NCBI GenBank assembly: GCA_025175895.1
Contig: CM045996.1
Span: forward strand, 109,729,179 to 109,793,178
DNA from: Wurfbainia villosa
Lineage: Eukaryota; Streptophyta; Magnoliopsida; Zingiberales; Zingiberaceae
Length of the DNA stretch: 64,000 nucleotides
Reading direction: 5' to 3'
The position numbers and the translations under genes are program-made. Every line of letters starts with the position of its first letter. Within the stretch, counting starts at the first letter, position 1. The notes beneath the pieces are model-generated. The model was not told where the DNA came from. It saw only the letters and a list, made by a program, of their open reading frames with translations, and searched no databases. Shown one piece after another: positions 23,301 through 34,121 of this stretch.

Positions 23301-23747
23301 GGATACTTACATCCTTCGCTTTGTTAATAGTTGGAAAATACCCTAAGTGATGCCAAACTATAGCCTTCTTCTTGCTTGGTTAGTTTTCGGAAAATGGAAG
23401 AGGGGAAGGAGTAGGGTTTCAGTGAGGAAGAAGAAGAGAAGGAGAGGATGCCAACTTTGGTTTCTCATGTCTCCTCATTCCCCTATTTATTCACTTGATG
23501 GTGTCCCTTAGCCTCCCTTACCCTTATCTATCATTTCCTATACCCTTCTAATAGCACAACCCTGCTGGGCTTCTGGTTATTGGATGCATCTTAGGGTTTA
23601 GCTATCTACTAGAGGTTTGGGGTTTAATTCCTGGGCCATGCATCCTTTTTGGCTCTATTTCTTTTATTTTTGGAAGAGCCCTCATAAAAGCCCATATGAT
23701 CATGCAAAAATTCTTATAAAATTTATAGAAATTTTACGGGCGTTACA
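20397..23747 (-). repeat. 5' LTR of gypsy element E2
   Basis: The 3351-bp LTR reads TGTCAGAGGGCG to GGGCGTTACA on the plus strand. Tandem arrays: about 60-70-bp units near 20815-21050 (AACATAAGCATAACATTC), CATATCATGTTTCTT units near 21430-21690, ATGAGCATAACCTAATC units near 21715-21840, and six units of about 122 bp at 22500-23230. The outer half matches the E1 LTR inverted. Confidence 0.8.
22500..23230 (-). repeat. six tandem units of about 122 bp in the E2 LTR
   Basis: The block GGATCATCATGG recurs near 22590 (GATCATCATGG), 22711, 22834, 22956, 23078 and 23200, spaced 121-123 bases. Each unit also carries GGAATGGTCTTGGCCGAAAG and AAACCTATTATCATC. The corresponding part of the E1 LTR has its own, more diverged array near 12840-13390. 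Confidence 0.85.
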
Positions 23748-24219
23748 GAGGTGGTTTTTAGTATTTCGTCTCTTTTATAGGTGATTATTCGAGATATGGA
23801 TACATTTACATGATGCGCCACATGTCTGAATGGTTTGACAAGTTCAAAGAATTCAAGGCTGATGCGGAGAAATGTCAAGGTAAAAGTATCAAGACACTAT
23901 GATTTGATCGTGGTGGTGAGTACCTCTTGGGAGAGTTTAGGAATTACTTATCAGAGGCTGAGATTCAATCCCAATTGTCTGCACTTTGACACACCCAGTG
24001 ATTAGCAGAGCGAAGGAATAGGACTCTTATGGAGATAATTAGATCGATGATGAGTTGTTTCTGAGTTGCCAGATTCATTCTGAGGATATGCTCTAGATAC
24101 GATAGTGTATATTATGAACTTGGTCCCATCTAAATCAGTGCCTTCTACTCCCACAGAATTATGGACTGGGCGAAAGCCTAGTCTAAGACATATTCGGATT
24201 TGGGGGAGTCCAAAGACAT
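23748..24219 (+). pseudogene. pol: copia integrase remnant of element D
   Basis: Begins abruptly after the gypsy LTR in the middle of the integrase core. Recognisable pieces: IGDYSRYGYIYMMRH, FDKFKEFKADAEKCQGKSIKTL, then a stop where other copies have Arg-Ser-Asp, DRGGEYLLGEFRNYLSEAEIQSQLSA, AERRNRTLMEIIRSMMS. Several stops and at least two frameshifts follow before the frame recovers near 24220. The HHCC finger, protease and gag expected upstream are absent. Confidence 0.8.
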
Positions 24220-26166
24220 GTGCCAAGGCGGATGCTAGTAAGTTGGAACCCCGCATGTATGCGCATGTTCGTTGGCTATCCTAGAGGAACGAAAGGTGGT
24301 TTATTTTATAGTCCTAGAGATCAGAGGGTGATCGTTAGCACGAACGTCAGATTTCTAGAAAAAGACTATGTGATGAACCACAAGCCCATGAGTAAGATTG
24401 TTCTGGAGGAATTGAAAGGGGAAGTCACTTCTTCAATTCCACTGGTACAAGAGGAAATACCACAAGTCACTACACTGCGTGTCACAGAGGATACACAGGT
24501 GATACCTCGTTGTAGTGGGAGGGTTGTGAGATAGCCTGATAGATTCATGTTTTTGGGAGAATCTTCTGCTTTGGTCCCTGGTGAACATGAACCTAATCCC
24601 TAGACATATGACGAGGCAATCCAAGATAAAGATGCAGTATCTTGGCAAAGTGCAATGAATGCTGAGATTGAATCTATGCATTCAAATCAGGTCTGGAAGC
24701 TAGTAGAACCACCCAATGGTGTAAAAACCATTGGATGCAAGTGGATCTACAAAAGAAAGAGAGGAATAGACGGGAAGGTTGAGACCTTCAAAGTGAGGCT
24801 TATTGCGAAGGGGTATACTCAGAAAGAGGGTATCGATTATGAGGAAACCTTTTCGCCGGTGGCCATGCTTAAGTCTATCTAGATTCTCTTAAGCATTGCA
24901 ACTCATATGGATTATGAGGTGTGACAGATGGATGTCAAGACAGCTTTCCTTAATGGAAGTCTTGAGGAAAACATCTATATGAAGCAACTAGAGGGATTCA
25001 TTGCAAAGGGCAAAGAGCATCTTGTGTGTAAGCTAAATCGATCCATTTATGGATTGAAGCAAGCTTCGAGGTCTTGGAACATCCGCTTTGATGAGGCAAT
25101 CCAGTCTTATGGATTTATTCAAAGTCCGGATGAGTCTTGTGTATACAAGAGATGTGATGGAAACATAGTGGTATTTCTTGTACTATACGTAGATGATATT
25201 TTGTTAATTGACAACAATGTCAAGGTGTTATCGGACGTAAGGGTATGGTTGTCCAAAAAGTTTGATATGAAGGACTTGGGAGAAGTGGGACACATCCTTG
25301 GGATCAAGGTTATAAGGGATTGCAAGAAAAGGGTGTTGTGCTTATCTCAAGCTTCATACATAGACACCATTATGGATCGTTTTAGCATGCAAAACTCCAA
25401 GAAGGGTTTTCTACATTTCAGCCATGGAGTTCCTTTATCTAAGGAGATGTGTCCTAGAACGTCTGAGGAGATAGAGGAGATGAAGGCGGTTCCTTATGCT
25501 TCGACAGTAGGAAGCCTCATATATGCGATGCTATGTACGAGACCAGATATCTGCTTTGCCATGCGCATGGTCAGCAGATATCAGAGTAATCCAGGACAGG
25601 GATATTGGATTGTGGTGAAGCATATATTGAAGTACCTGAGAAGGACTAGGGATTATATGCTAGTTTACCAGGTAGACCAATTACTCCCTGTGGGTTATAC
25701 AAATTCCAACTTCCAATCAGATAGGGATAACAATAAGTCTACCTCAGGTTTTGTGTTTACTTTGGGAGGTGAAGCCATTGTATGGAGGAGTGTCAAGAAG
25801 AAATGCGTGGCGGACTCCACCATGGACGCTGAGTATGTGGCAGCCTCTGAGGCGACCAAAGAAGTTGTGTGGCTCAGGAACTTCTTGATGGACTTGGATG
25901 TGATTCCTGATTTGCCCAGAACTATCACAATTTATTGTGATAATAGTGGTGTAGTTGCAAACTCGAAGGAACCACGAGCCCATAAGTCAAGTAAACATAT
26001 AGAGCACAAGTACCACCTAATACGAGAAATCGTAAAGAGAGGAGAAGTTGCTATGGCCAAGATTGCTTCGGAGGATAACCTGACAGATCCTTTCACTAAG
26101 GCCCTTCCGGCGAGAGCTTTTGATAGGCATGTGGAGGGAATGAGAATCAGATGTATAATAGTTTGA
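24220..26166 (+). pseudogene. pol: copia integrase tail, reverse transcriptase and RNase H of element D
   Basis: One reading frame with only stop-codon lesions. Integrase tail: FVGYPRGTKGGLFYSP, ARNFLE-type NVRFLEKDYVMNHKP. RT: WKLVEPPNGVKTIGCKWIYK, EGIDYEETFSPVAMLKSI, MDVKTAFLNGSLEENIYMKQ, LNRSIYGLKQASRSWNIRF, and the catalytic YVDD at 25186-25197. RNase H: KSTSGFVFTLGG, CVADSTMDAEYVAASEA, IYCDNSGVVANSKEPR, EHKYHLIREIV, DPFTKALP. Stops lie at about 24532, 24601, 24880 and 24920; after that 24928-26166 is open for 412 codons with RT and RNase H active-site residues in place, which makes it the best-preserved RT in the window. Confidence 0.88.
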
Positions 26167-26190
26167 GGACAACATAGTCTTTTAGTATAA

Positions 26191-26199
26191 GTGGGAGAT
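26191..26199 (+). promoter_or_regulatory. polypurine tract of element D
   Basis: GTGGGAGAT immediately before the LTR start TGTTGGGATG at 26200. The identical tract precedes the LTRs at 47771 (plus) and 38332 (minus). Confidence 0.8.
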
Positions 26200-27139
26200 T
26201 GTTGGGATGTATACTGAAAAGTCTATCTTTTGTATGAACATCTTTATTTTGAAATAAGAATCACATGATCATTGTTTGCATATTTATGGTGATGCATATT
26301 GTCTAAAACATTACATTATAGATAACATGGTGTGTGGTGTCACACAGGAGATCATGTTATATGTTCCTTGTAAAGTATAAGTATAGGCTCACAATCGAGA
26401 TGGCTTTGAACAAACCATTGGTATGGTTGTAGTGTGATTTGGTATTGGTTTGTCTTGACCATAGAATCATACTAGTACACTTTGTGTGTATTGAGCAGGA
26501 CCGACTTAGAGGTAATTCGATTTATTGCTGACTACATAATCGATTCGGACCTCAGATATTATATTGTACATGCTCTTAATCCCGATATAATAACGGACAC
26601 ATATACTTAGTATTCATTTCTTTGATTTACCAATGGGCGAGATTTATAGATTAAATCGATAGGCTCGGTAAGTTGGGAGATGATATTATTTATATGGTGT
26701 GTCGTTGATTATAGGAGGAAACCGTGTCCTATCTATTAGGATGATGACGTCCCCTTGAGAAGCTCATAAGGTTCATCATGTAAACCCTACAAGTGGACTT
26801 GGTCCGGCATGATGAAAAGGTTGAGTGGTACTACTCATGGAGTTAGATGTTGATTAATTAATGGTTAGTAAATTAATTAATCGACGGACATTCGAGATCT
26901 TAAATACGGAGAGAAAAATATACAAATAATATATGGAGCCCATATTAACTTATGGGGGTTGGTGAGGTAGATCAATGATAATCCTTTAGTGGATTGGATT
27001 ATCATTAATGGATCAGACTTTATGTGGGCTTGATCCATTGGGTGGCCAAGATCCAACTCCTCCTCATGGTCCCTATTGTAGCCTATTAAAACCACATGAA
27101 GCCTAGATCCAATGGATGAAAATGAAACTCTAGATCCAA

Positions 27140-27144
27140 AGGTA
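27140..27144 (+). repeat. target-site duplication AGGTA, left copy
   Basis: AGGTA directly before the solo LTR start. The identical pentamer follows the solo LTR at 29040-29044. Uninterrupted relatives of the host LTR contain a single CCAAAGGTAGAGATTAAA at this place (for example the complement at 37380-37400). Confidence 0.92.
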
Positions 27145-29039
27145 TGTTAGTTATAGCCCTAGAACCAATCATGTGATGGTTGAATAGGGAACATTTTGTA
27201 TCATATTCTATAAAGGCAAAGGATTGGTTATTATATTTACGTCTTGCTTGTACCATCTAAATTAAATATAATAATGCCCTAGAAAAGTAGGTTCTTATCT
27301 ACTGCACATCAATTGGCAGAATTGATTATGAGAGGCTATAGAGAACACTTTCCTAAATGTTCCTAGTCAAGTATTAATATGCAAGGGCAATATTAATACA
27401 TAAAGACTAGCATGTAGGTCAATTGATGACTTGATCTCACAAGTCATGAATATATGATATCAAGTTGACACATGGATATATATTAGAGAATATATACTGA
27501 ACTGACCCGCCATGAGAAAGTTTCATGGATCGTCATATGAGTGTCATAAACTTTCTCATGTGACTATTGGTATGAATAGTCCTCAAACCTGAAGTCACTA
27601 CGGTTCCCTACATAAGGAGTTATGTACTTTGGTATCGTCAAACGTCACCCGTAACAGGGTGGACCATAAAGGCGATTACTGGGTATATAACAAATTATGC
27701 GGAGGGATGTGAGTGATGTAGATGGGATTTATCCCTCCCATATGACGGGAGTGATATCTGTGGGCCCCTTGATTGAGTAGAACTACTAAAATGCATGGCC
27801 ATGCTCGAATGAGTCAATATGAGATATTGAGCTCATTTGTTTGAGTTAGTTTACTCAGGGATCAAGAAACACATAGATTGATCGAGGATGACACGGTCTA
27901 TGCCTCATTGGTCAATCTGATATCAAGGATAGAAGGACACGGTCATACATTATAGTAGTCACGGAAAGGTTAGTCGGATCTTGACTTATTTCGTAACTTG
28001 GGTAGCAATGATGTATTGCTAGATGCCGCTCATTGCTTGTGTATCTAAAAGAGTTTAGATCCACTGCCAACGTTATGAGAGCCTATAGGGTCACACACAA
28101 AGAGTATGATGATTAGAAGAATTAGTGCATTCTAGTTTGACTAGAATAATTTGGGAATGAGCTTAAGTACAAAATGGTTTTTAGACTTTAAGCTTAATGA
28201 GAATTTTAGCTTATTGATTTAATGAGATTAATTCAATATGCTAAGCTTACTAATTTAATAAGATTAAATAAATATGTTATCATGATAGCCTAAGCTTAAT
28301 TGATTTAATAAGATTAATTCAATATGTTACCTTATTGATTTAATGAGATTAATTCAATATGATAACATAAGCTTATTGAATTAATAAGATTAATTCAACA
28401 TGCATGAATGCCACATAAGCATGCCACCTAAGCATGCCACCTAAGCTTGATGAGGTGGAAGGAGACAAAGGGTTTTGACCTTTGGAATTTCTCCACATGT
28501 GGCCGGCCAAACAAGGAGTGTGTTTGATTATGTTTCAATGCAATTGATTGCATTGAATGTGATAGGAGATGAAAGGTTTTTTCAATCCTATAAAACACTC
28601 CATGGGGTGGCCGGCCAAACTTGGTGAAGCTTGAGGCTTGGAGAGAGCTTGGTGGTGAGAGGCTTTGGTTGTGTGGCTTTTGTGAGTGTAGGCTAGCAAG
28701 AAGAGTGGTCTTCTTCTTCCTTTCTCTTTTTCCCTACCTTCCTCTCCTTTAGGGACTTCTCTAGCAAGAAGTAAAGGAGAGCTCTTCTAGTTTCTTTTGT
28801 GAGACAAGAGCTTGCTCGTGTGGATACATATAGAGGCACAGACATTTGAACGTGTTAAAAGATCCAACAAACCCAAGGAGAAGCGGGATTAAAAAGGGCA
28901 CGCAACAAAGGTAATATTCTCCTATAAGATAAGTTTTGAGAAATTTATTTTTGTACGAGGTTTTCTTTTGCAAGGATCACTTAGAAGGGATCCTATTTTT
29001 CCGTTGCGCATATGCTATTTTGCATAGAAAATCCCTACA
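27145..29039 (+). mobile_element. solo LTR of the A/B copia family
   Basis: A 1895-bp LTR, TGTTAGTTATAGCCC to AATCCCTACA, with no internal region and a perfect 5-bp duplication on each side. It is homologous to the LTRs at 3148-4983 and 5468-7149. A solo LTR is the product of recombination between the two LTRs of a once complete element. It contains no gene; the last 500 bp include purine- and GATTAATTCAATATG-type short repeats around 28200-28400. Confidence 0.92.
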
Positions 29040-29044
29040 AGGTA
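29040..29044 (+). repeat. target-site duplication AGGTA, right copy
   Basis: Matches 27140-27144 exactly. The host LTR resumes in register straight after it. Confidence 0.92.
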
Positions 29045-29155
29045 GAGATTAAATCTCTAGATCCGACGGTTGAGATTAAATCTCTAGATCCGACGGTTGA
29101 GATTAAATCCCTAGAACCAATGGTGGAGATTAAAACAAGGCTTATCCCTAAACTC

Positions 29156-29162
29156 TATAAAA
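29156..29162 (+). promoter_or_regulatory. TATA box of the element D 3' LTR
   Basis: TATAAAA in the conserved AACTCTATAAAAGGAG context, downstream of the ATCCGACGGTT repeats. Confidence 0.6.
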
Positions 29163-29964
29163 GGAGATGATTAGGGTTGGCGTGGAGAATAAGAATCAAG
29201 GGAGGAGCTAGGGTTTTGGGCGGCAAGAAGCAAGGGTTTGGTCGACCTCAATTAAGGAAAGATTTTCCTTTTCTCTTCTTCTTCTTGTTGGCCGGTGCCC
29301 AAACAAACCTTCTCCTCTCCTTGGCCGGCGTTCAAGCCCTCCTTCTCTTCTCCTTGGCTAGTGGAAACAAAGCTTAGGGTCTTCCCTTGGAGCTCTTGGC
29401 CGGCATCCATCTTATTCATCCAATCCTTCTTGGCCGGCGGCAATCACCAAGCTTGGAGCTTGGTGGTTGATTGAAAGAAGGAGAAGTGCTTTGTTTCTTA
29501 TTCTTCCTCTTGTTCGGAGCGAGCAAGGAAGGAAGATTGGTGATCTAGGAGCTTCGACTTTTGGTAGATCGTCGCCCACACGACGTCCAAAAGGAGGAAG
29601 GACATACAATAGAAGATCAAGAGGTATAACATTTGTTTATATTCTTTTGTAAGTTGTCTATATTTGTTCTTCAATCATATGTATGTTATATATTCTATTT
29701 TATGGCTAATATAACATGGACCCCAAATATAAACACAAAAGCCGGCGATTCGTACATCGTCTATTCTGCGGCTATTCGTAGAATAGAGGTTGGTGGCTTG
29801 AACAACAAGTTTGTTCAAGTGACCACTCTAATCGAATAGCACGACGATGAAACGGTTGCTTGGGTGATCTCTTTTGTCTAGGATTAAATTTTTTTAATAC
29901 GGGGACATCGATGGGATCACCATGAACAAGCGACCGAGTTGAAGTGGGAAGCGAAGTTTCCTAC

Positions 29965-30345
29965 CTTCAATCATGGCAGTCGACTGATGCCAGGTAAACC
30001 TCAAACTTCACATCCATTTGAGCGTCCGACAGTCGGGTAAAACCTCAACCCTCTTGTTCGAGCCTCCGACACTTAGCCATTTGGCCAAGTTCACCTAATG
30101 AGCTACTTATATTTCACTCATTCTCTCATCTCACTTGAAGTCCCTCGCCGAAGCTCTCTTCATTCGTGGCCACGTCCCTCAACAACACCAAGTGCATGGC
30201 TTCGCAATGCCCCTTCGCGTCTCTTGCCCTCGAAGTCTGCTTCCTTGGCTTCGCTTCAAGTCATCTCATCCGGCGGTCCCTCGGATGCATCAAGCGCACG
30301 ACTTCGCAATGCTCCTTCGTCATCTCAAGCATGAGGTTGTGAGTT
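29965..30345 (-). repeat. inverted Sirevirus-like LTR fragment
   Basis: About 380 bp that match 34335-34720 closely in the same direction (blocks such as GGTAAACCTCAAACTTCACATC and TTAGCCATTTGGCCAAGTTCACC) and, inverted, the LTR at 33000-33360. It therefore represents the minus-strand LTR. It contains one CAGTCGACTG palindrome at 29977. The right end is fused to plus-strand gag sequence at about 30346. Confidence 0.75.
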
Positions 30346-31600
30346 GGTGAAGCTCTCCAACCGGGATATGGTAATGAAGGCCATAGATGCCTTTCCCCGG
30401 TTCTCAAGATGGAGCTCCATGGTGGACTCATTTTATATCTCCAAGAACTTAGAAGTAAGCACCTTGGAGGAATTCTTCTCAACCATGGAGCTTCACGAAA
30501 CAAGGCTTGAAGAAATACAATAAGAGCCAAAGTTTCAACCTTCAAGGGGAGTGACACTAATAGCAAACAAGGGGAAGAAGAAGATAGAGATCCCCTCCTC
30601 CTCCGATGACGAAGCGTCTTCCTCCTCCTCCATGGATAGCACCGAAGAAGCCTATATGGTAAGGAGGGTAAGACGTGCATTAAAAGGTTTTAGATTTAAT
30701 AAATCCAATGATAGGAATAGAAGACCAAGGGAGAAGGTCATATGCTACAATTGCCAAGGAGAGGGGCACATAAGGGATAATTGTCCCCTCCTAAACAAGA
30801 GCAAGGAAGAAAGAAAGAAGAAAGAAGAAAAGAAGAAGAAAAAGGGGAGTAAAAAGAAGGAAGAGGAAAATAAGGCCAAAGAAAAAGGAAAGGTCATGGC
30901 TCTCAAAGCAAAGACATGGGATGACCTTGCTTCTTCATCCTCATCCAAAGAAGAGGAACAAGTCTATTCCAACCTTTCATTGATGGCTTTCGATGACTTG
31001 GATTGCTCCTCCACCGAAAATGAAGAATCAAGCTCAAGTGGAGAGAGCTCAAGTGAAGGGGAAGCCTCTACATCCTCCTCATCCGAAGAAGAAGAAGAGG
31101 ACATGGAGACTATGGTAACAAATCTAACTCCCAAGAAAATAGTTTCCATGGTCTCTAGCTTAACTAGGGATTTATTTAGAGCAAAGACGAAAAATAAGAG
31201 CATGCTAGATCAAATTAAGGATCTAGAAAATAAACTAGAAAAAGCATGCTTAAATGAAAATGAAAATATTTCTTCTAGCTTAAATGATGCATGCTCACAT
31301 GAATATATCCCATTTAATGTTAGTGATGCATGTATGGATGAAAATAGGGCTTTAAGGGAAAAGGTAGACTATTTAACCAAAGCCCTAGAAAAATTCACTA
31401 TAGGCTCAAATACATTGAACATGATTATAGGGAGCCAAAGAGCTAGCTTCAATAAGAAGGGCCTAGGTTATAAAGAAAAGAAAAATGAAAAGACCTACAA
31501 ATGCCTAATTGCTAGGGGACAAGATAAGAAGAAGGTAATTGCTAGGAAATGGATCCCCAAGGAGTATCTAGTGAACCCCATAGGAAAGAATTTGTATTGA
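30346..31600 (+). pseudogene. gag: Sirevirus-type gag, 5' truncated
   Basis: Begins in mid-capsid (RDMVMKAIDAFP-like, then MVDSFYISKNLEVSTLEEFF, TMELHETRLE), with a stop near 30522; the frame from 30551 is open for 349 codons. It has a Ser/Asp-rich segment (PSSSDDEASSSSSMDS), YMVRRVRRALKGF, the zinc knuckle CYNCQGEGHIRDNC, a long Lys/Glu tract, acidic Ser clusters, a coiled-coil-like stretch (LFRAKTKNKSMLDQIKDLENKLEKA; ALREKVDYLTKALEKF) and a basic end with GLGYKEKKNEK and KWIPKEYLVNP. The long coiled-coil C-terminal Gag is typical of Sireviruses. It stops at a TGA where related Gags usually have Trp before VPKS. Confidence 0.82.
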
Positions 31601-32889
31601 GTTCCAAAATCCATCCTTAAGTGTTAGAAACCCCCTAGGGTAGTCAACCATATGCAATTGACCTATATCATATTTTGGTTGAATTAGGATGGCGGGACAA
31701 CATTTTTAAATAGTGTTAGGTGATGATAACGTGCCTATAAATAGTTAATAATGCTTAAATCATGATAATTAATGAAATTGCTATGTATGTTTGTAATCAT
31801 GATTTATGATTTTGAAATTTGGCACATCATCATGAGAAATAGGGTTTAAATCATGCCTTAGGTGATATTTTGCTTATTGTCATGATATAATACCTAATGC
31901 ATGATTACAATTTGATGAATACATGTATTTCATGATCATAATGTAGAATTAAGTCATATATGTCTTTATGATCATGAGGTTTGCTAGGTTGATACTTAAC
32001 CTTGATAGAATTGTATGAATATAATGGTTAAGTATATACAAATACTCCCTAGGATGCATCTCACACTCACCATAGGCTACTTTGATTGAAAACTTAGCAT
32101 GGGTGAGATGTTAGGATGATACAAATGTCCACTAATGCCTATGGCATTTAGATGGTCATTTAAAGTATCAAAATAGCAATAATAGACCAATCATGGGGAA
32201 GACTTATGTTTAACTCATAGACATATTTCCCAAAGATCATGGTTGGATATTTCATATGTTTTCAAAACAATTTCTTAATCTAAAATCTATGTATTCATGT
32301 TTTGAAACAATTAGAACCAAAACAAGGTGTTAAACTTGATACTCACATGATAAAAAACCTAGTGGTTTTTAAACTTTTTGGATTTTTGGCAAATACGTGA
32401 AAACATAATGATTTTTCATGAAAAACTATTTTTCATTGATAGATATACTTGCAAGAATTAATGTTCCCCAAATTTCATGATTTTTCAAATTTTTTGGAAT
32501 TTTTAATGCATTTCTGAAATTCGGTCTGAAAATCAGAAAGTTCTGAAATTCGCATGCCAGTCGACTGGTAGTCTGAACCAGTCGACTGGTGGCCTGAAAA
32601 TCAGACTAGTTGAGGCCGAATTCAGGTTTTAAAACAATTTTTGGTATTTTCCTTCTATTAGACTTGATGCCATGAGTTTATAACTTAGTGTTAATCTTTT
32701 TGATGGTGTCAAAGGGGGAGAAATAATTATGTTTAAGTTAATTATGATAGAGGGAGAAATTTGTAGAGAGAGTTTCATGGATTAAGGGGGAGTTGCATGT
32801 TGCTATATCATGTTTATGTTTACATGCCTTCCTTCCTTAGAAATTTTTATCAAATGTTTTTACCTAACTTAAACTGATTGCCACACATC
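31601..32889 (+). other. noncoding 3' region of the Sirevirus-like element
   Basis: 1.3 kb without a credible ORF, AT-rich, related in order and wording to 7150-8123 of element C. Extra polypurine tracts lie at 32711-32722 and 32784-32792 and two exact CAGTCGACTG palindromes at 32558 and 32579. The pol genes that should lie here are absent. Confidence 0.6.
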
Positions 32890-32903
32890 AAAAAGGGGGA
32901 GAT
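32890..32903 (+). promoter_or_regulatory. polypurine tract
   Basis: AAAAAGGGGGAGAT adjoining the LTR start TGTTAGGGCAATC at 32904; same tract as in element C. Confidence 0.8.
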
Positions 32904-34121
32904 TGTTAGGGCAATCTCTTGCCATGATTAGGTTTTGATGTGTGTGGCAAAGGGTTTAAGTTAGTTTGTTATGTTGATTTGATATGTGCGTTGAAGTCGT
33001 GCAGGACTTAGTAATTCACACATGGAGCCGTGGCGAGTTTCACATCTCATGACTCGGTCTTTGAGTCGGTGAAGGATTGCTTTGCGGAAGCCGTGCGCTT
33101 GGAGCATCCGAGGGACCGCCGGACGAGGAGCTTGGAGTGAAGCCGGAGGAAGCAGACTTCGAGGCAAGAGACGTGAAGGAGCATTGCAGAGCCGCGTCGC
33201 TGATCTTCAGGGACGTGGCCGTGAACGAAGAGAACTTCGAAGGCGAGGGACTCTAAGAGATGAGAGTGAGTGAATGTAACCCGGGAAGGGGTAGCTCTTA
33301 GGTGAAACTTGGCCATTTGGCTAAGTGTCGGATGGGATTTCCCGACACCAGTCGACTGCCATGTCATGGCGGATCGCTTCCAGTCGATGGTTTGATCGAC
33401 CGTTTATGTCACCGAATCAAGTTGATCACCGTCATTGCCGCATGGGCGGCATGATCGATGGTTGATCATCGCCGGCTTGATGACGATGAATGATGACACT
33501 GTGCACGGGCACAGAATGGAGTTGATCTCGCGGAGCACTCGACTGATTGACATCAGTCGACTGATGGGTGCCATCAGTCGATTGATGCCAATACCGTTGG
33601 ATGGAATCCAACGTGGAAAGCAGCCGTTATTGGGCAACAGCTACAGGACCAGTCGACTGATGGGTGCCATCAGTCGACTGCTCCTGTGTCAACGGGAAGA
33701 AACCCTCTTCCTCTATAAAAAGGAAGAGGATGGGGCTTTGGGAGGCTAATGCTTATGCTCTAATCTTCTCCCAAAGTTCTCTAAGGGTTTTTCCACTCTT
33801 CTTACTTGCTTTATTTCCATTCTATTGTAAGAAGAGAAATTGTGAAGGTTACCTCTACCTAGCTTGGTGCAAAGGAGAGACCAATAGTGATTGGCTTTGG
33901 AGGAGTGATTCACCTTGGACGAATCGGACCGTAGATTAGCGGCGTAGCCGTGAACCACGTTATACCATCGTGTTAGCATTTGTTTTATTGTTTATCTTTT
34001 GCTTTGTCTATTTGTATTTGTATATTCCGCTTGCGCTAATCTTTTGTAGACAAGCAAAATACGACATCCAACGAACGAGGGCTATTCACCCCCTCTAGCC
34101 GGCCATTTCGATCCCCCAACA
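32904..34121 (+). repeat. 3' LTR of the Sirevirus-like gag-only element
   Basis: The 1218-bp LTR starts TGTTAGGGCAATC and ends GATCCCCCAACA. It carries a TATA box at 33714-33720, four exact CAGTCGACTG palindromes (33349, 33554, 33650, 33671) and the CTATTCACCCCC-TCTAGCC terminal block shared with 8137-9360. Confidence 0.85.
33714..33720 (+). promoter_or_regulatory. TATA box of the Sirevirus-like LTR
   Basis: TATAAAA in CTTCCTCTATAAAAAGGAAG, the same position and context as 8992-8999 in the sister LTR. CAGTCGACTG palindromes lie just upstream. Confidence 0.6.

Larger units (their letters stand above)
17990..23747 (-). mobile_element. Gypsy element E2 (Tekay/Del-like chromovirus type), 5' half
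   Basis: Minus-strand Ty3/gypsy copy reading right to left: 5' LTR (20397-23747), primer site, gag, protease and RT up to the N gap. It is better preserved than E1. Its outer LTR end is the inverted counterpart of the E1 LTR start, but the inner ends differ (CTCTGACA versus GGGCGTTACA), so E1 and E2 are related but not the same subfamily. Confidence 0.8.
26200..29964 (+). repeat. 3' LTR of element D, split by a solo LTR
   Basis: The LTR occupies 26200-27144 and 29045-29964, about 1.87 kb without the insert, close to the 1850 bp of its relative at 36483-38332. It has the ATCCGACGGTT repeat block (29050-29110) and a TATA box at 29156-29162. Relatives end GAAGTTTCCCCTCCCTACA; here the text stops at GAAGTTTCCTAC and passes into a Sirevirus LTR fragment, so the last few bases and the target duplication are lost. 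Confidence 0.85.
30346..34121 (+). mobile_element. Sirevirus-like gag-only element, 5' truncated
   Basis: Plus-strand copia derivative with the second half of gag, about 1.3 kb of noncoding sequence, a PPT and a complete LTR. No protease, integrase, RT or RNase H lies between gag and LTR. The start is truncated in mid-gag by the fusion at 30346. Confidence 0.8.

Noticed and set aside
12311..23747. A single giant palindromic transposon with 3.4-kb inverted termini
   Set aside because: The interior holds gypsy pol on one side and gypsy gag-RT on the other, each beginning with its own LTR and primer site, and the inner LTR ends differ. Two opposed gypsy elements across an assembly gap explain it better.
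30261..30680. 139-codon minus-strand ORF
   Set aside because: It lies antisense across the LTR-gag junction, has a low-complexity Arg/Leu/Ser composition, and is explained by the gag frame on the other strand.
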